A stretch of DNA of 64,000 nucleotides from the NCBI GenBank assembly GCA_913057725.1, contig CAJXOS010000005.1, positions 29,403 through 93,402 of the forward strand, read 5' to 3'. The notes under the pieces are model-generated. The model did no database searches and was not told where the DNA came from. It saw nothing but the letters and a program-made list of their open reading frames with translations. The translations under genes and the position numbers were made by a program. Positions 63,956 through 64,000 of the stretch are shown piece after piece; positions within the stretch are counted from its first letter, which is position 1; every line of letters begins with the position of its first letter. The stretch comes from an uncultured Lewinella sp. GTDB taxonomy: Bacteria > Bacteroidota > Bacteroidia > Chitinophagales > Saprospiraceae.

Positions 63956-64000
63956 AACTATTTAATCTTAATAGTCCGTGGCGATTTAAGCAGCCATCCG

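Noticed and set aside
1..64000. tRNA, rRNA, CRISPR, transposase and riboswitch signals
   Set aside because: None seen on reading the intergenic regions; no cloverleaf, regular spaced repeat or transposase motif was found.

Overview
The window is chromosomal DNA of a Bacteroidota bacterium, most likely a Saprospiria/Lewinella-like marine or aquatic heterotroph. The evidence is a type IX secretion (T9SS) C-terminal sorting domain, several Bacteroidota-type promoters (TTG, about 20 nt, TAnnTTTG), almost no Shine-Dalgarno sequences, several proteins of families common in this phylum (2TM-domain proteins, DUF4112, FtsX permeases of about 800 residues) and moderate GC. The genus is an inference. 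I saw no tRNA, rRNA, CRISPR array, transposase or phage gene.

Left part (1-36.3 kb) is an ordinary mosaic of short operons. It holds: a truncated NarL/LuxR response regulator; an OmpA-like protein with a lipoprotein; a class I glutamine amidotransferase and the ribosome-rescue factor ArfB; an arsR-arsM arsenic methylation unit with a visible promoter/operator; a GAF histidine kinase; an EI24 membrane protein; an M20 amidohydrolase; two unknown membrane proteins; a CaiB-type CoA transferase divergent from one of them by only 24 bp; an ECF sigma factor followed by a large single-pass membrane protein; a MEST-like alpha/beta hydrolase; three tandem 2TM-domain proteins sharing a C-terminal D-L-V tail; a biotin carrier protein; a stand-alone SET protein; a 1,100-residue BNR/VPS10-like protein; a tricorn-like S41 protease; an M43/T9SS metalloprotease split by a single in-frame TGA; a DUF4112 protein; an M49 dipeptidyl peptidase III-like lipoprotein; a TPR sensor kinase; and an SPFH protein with a lipobox. 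Several perfect inverted repeats mark terminators between these units.

Right part (36.4-61.2 kb, all minus strand) is one long array: a MacA/HlyD-type adaptor, one MacB/LolD-type ATPase, then nine paralogous FtsX-family permeases of 789-820 residues with one unrelated 98-residue ORF among them. Each permease carries two coupling-helix motifs about 385 residues apart, so each looks like a fused two-unit permease. The last-duplicated pair (54.2-59.0 kb) is still very similar.

Divergent from the array lies a sigma-54-type response regulator (61531-62907), followed 13 bp later by a GT9 (heptosyltransferase-like) gene. The 367-bp divergent region holds a compact candidate control circuit: a perfect 9+6+9 inverted repeat abutting the housekeeping promoter of the regulator gene and lying about 100 bp upstream of a minus-strand TGGCACG-N4-TTG element that resembles a sigma-54 -24/-12 promoter aimed at the adaptor-ATPase-permease array. 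This array with its control region is the most promising system in the window.
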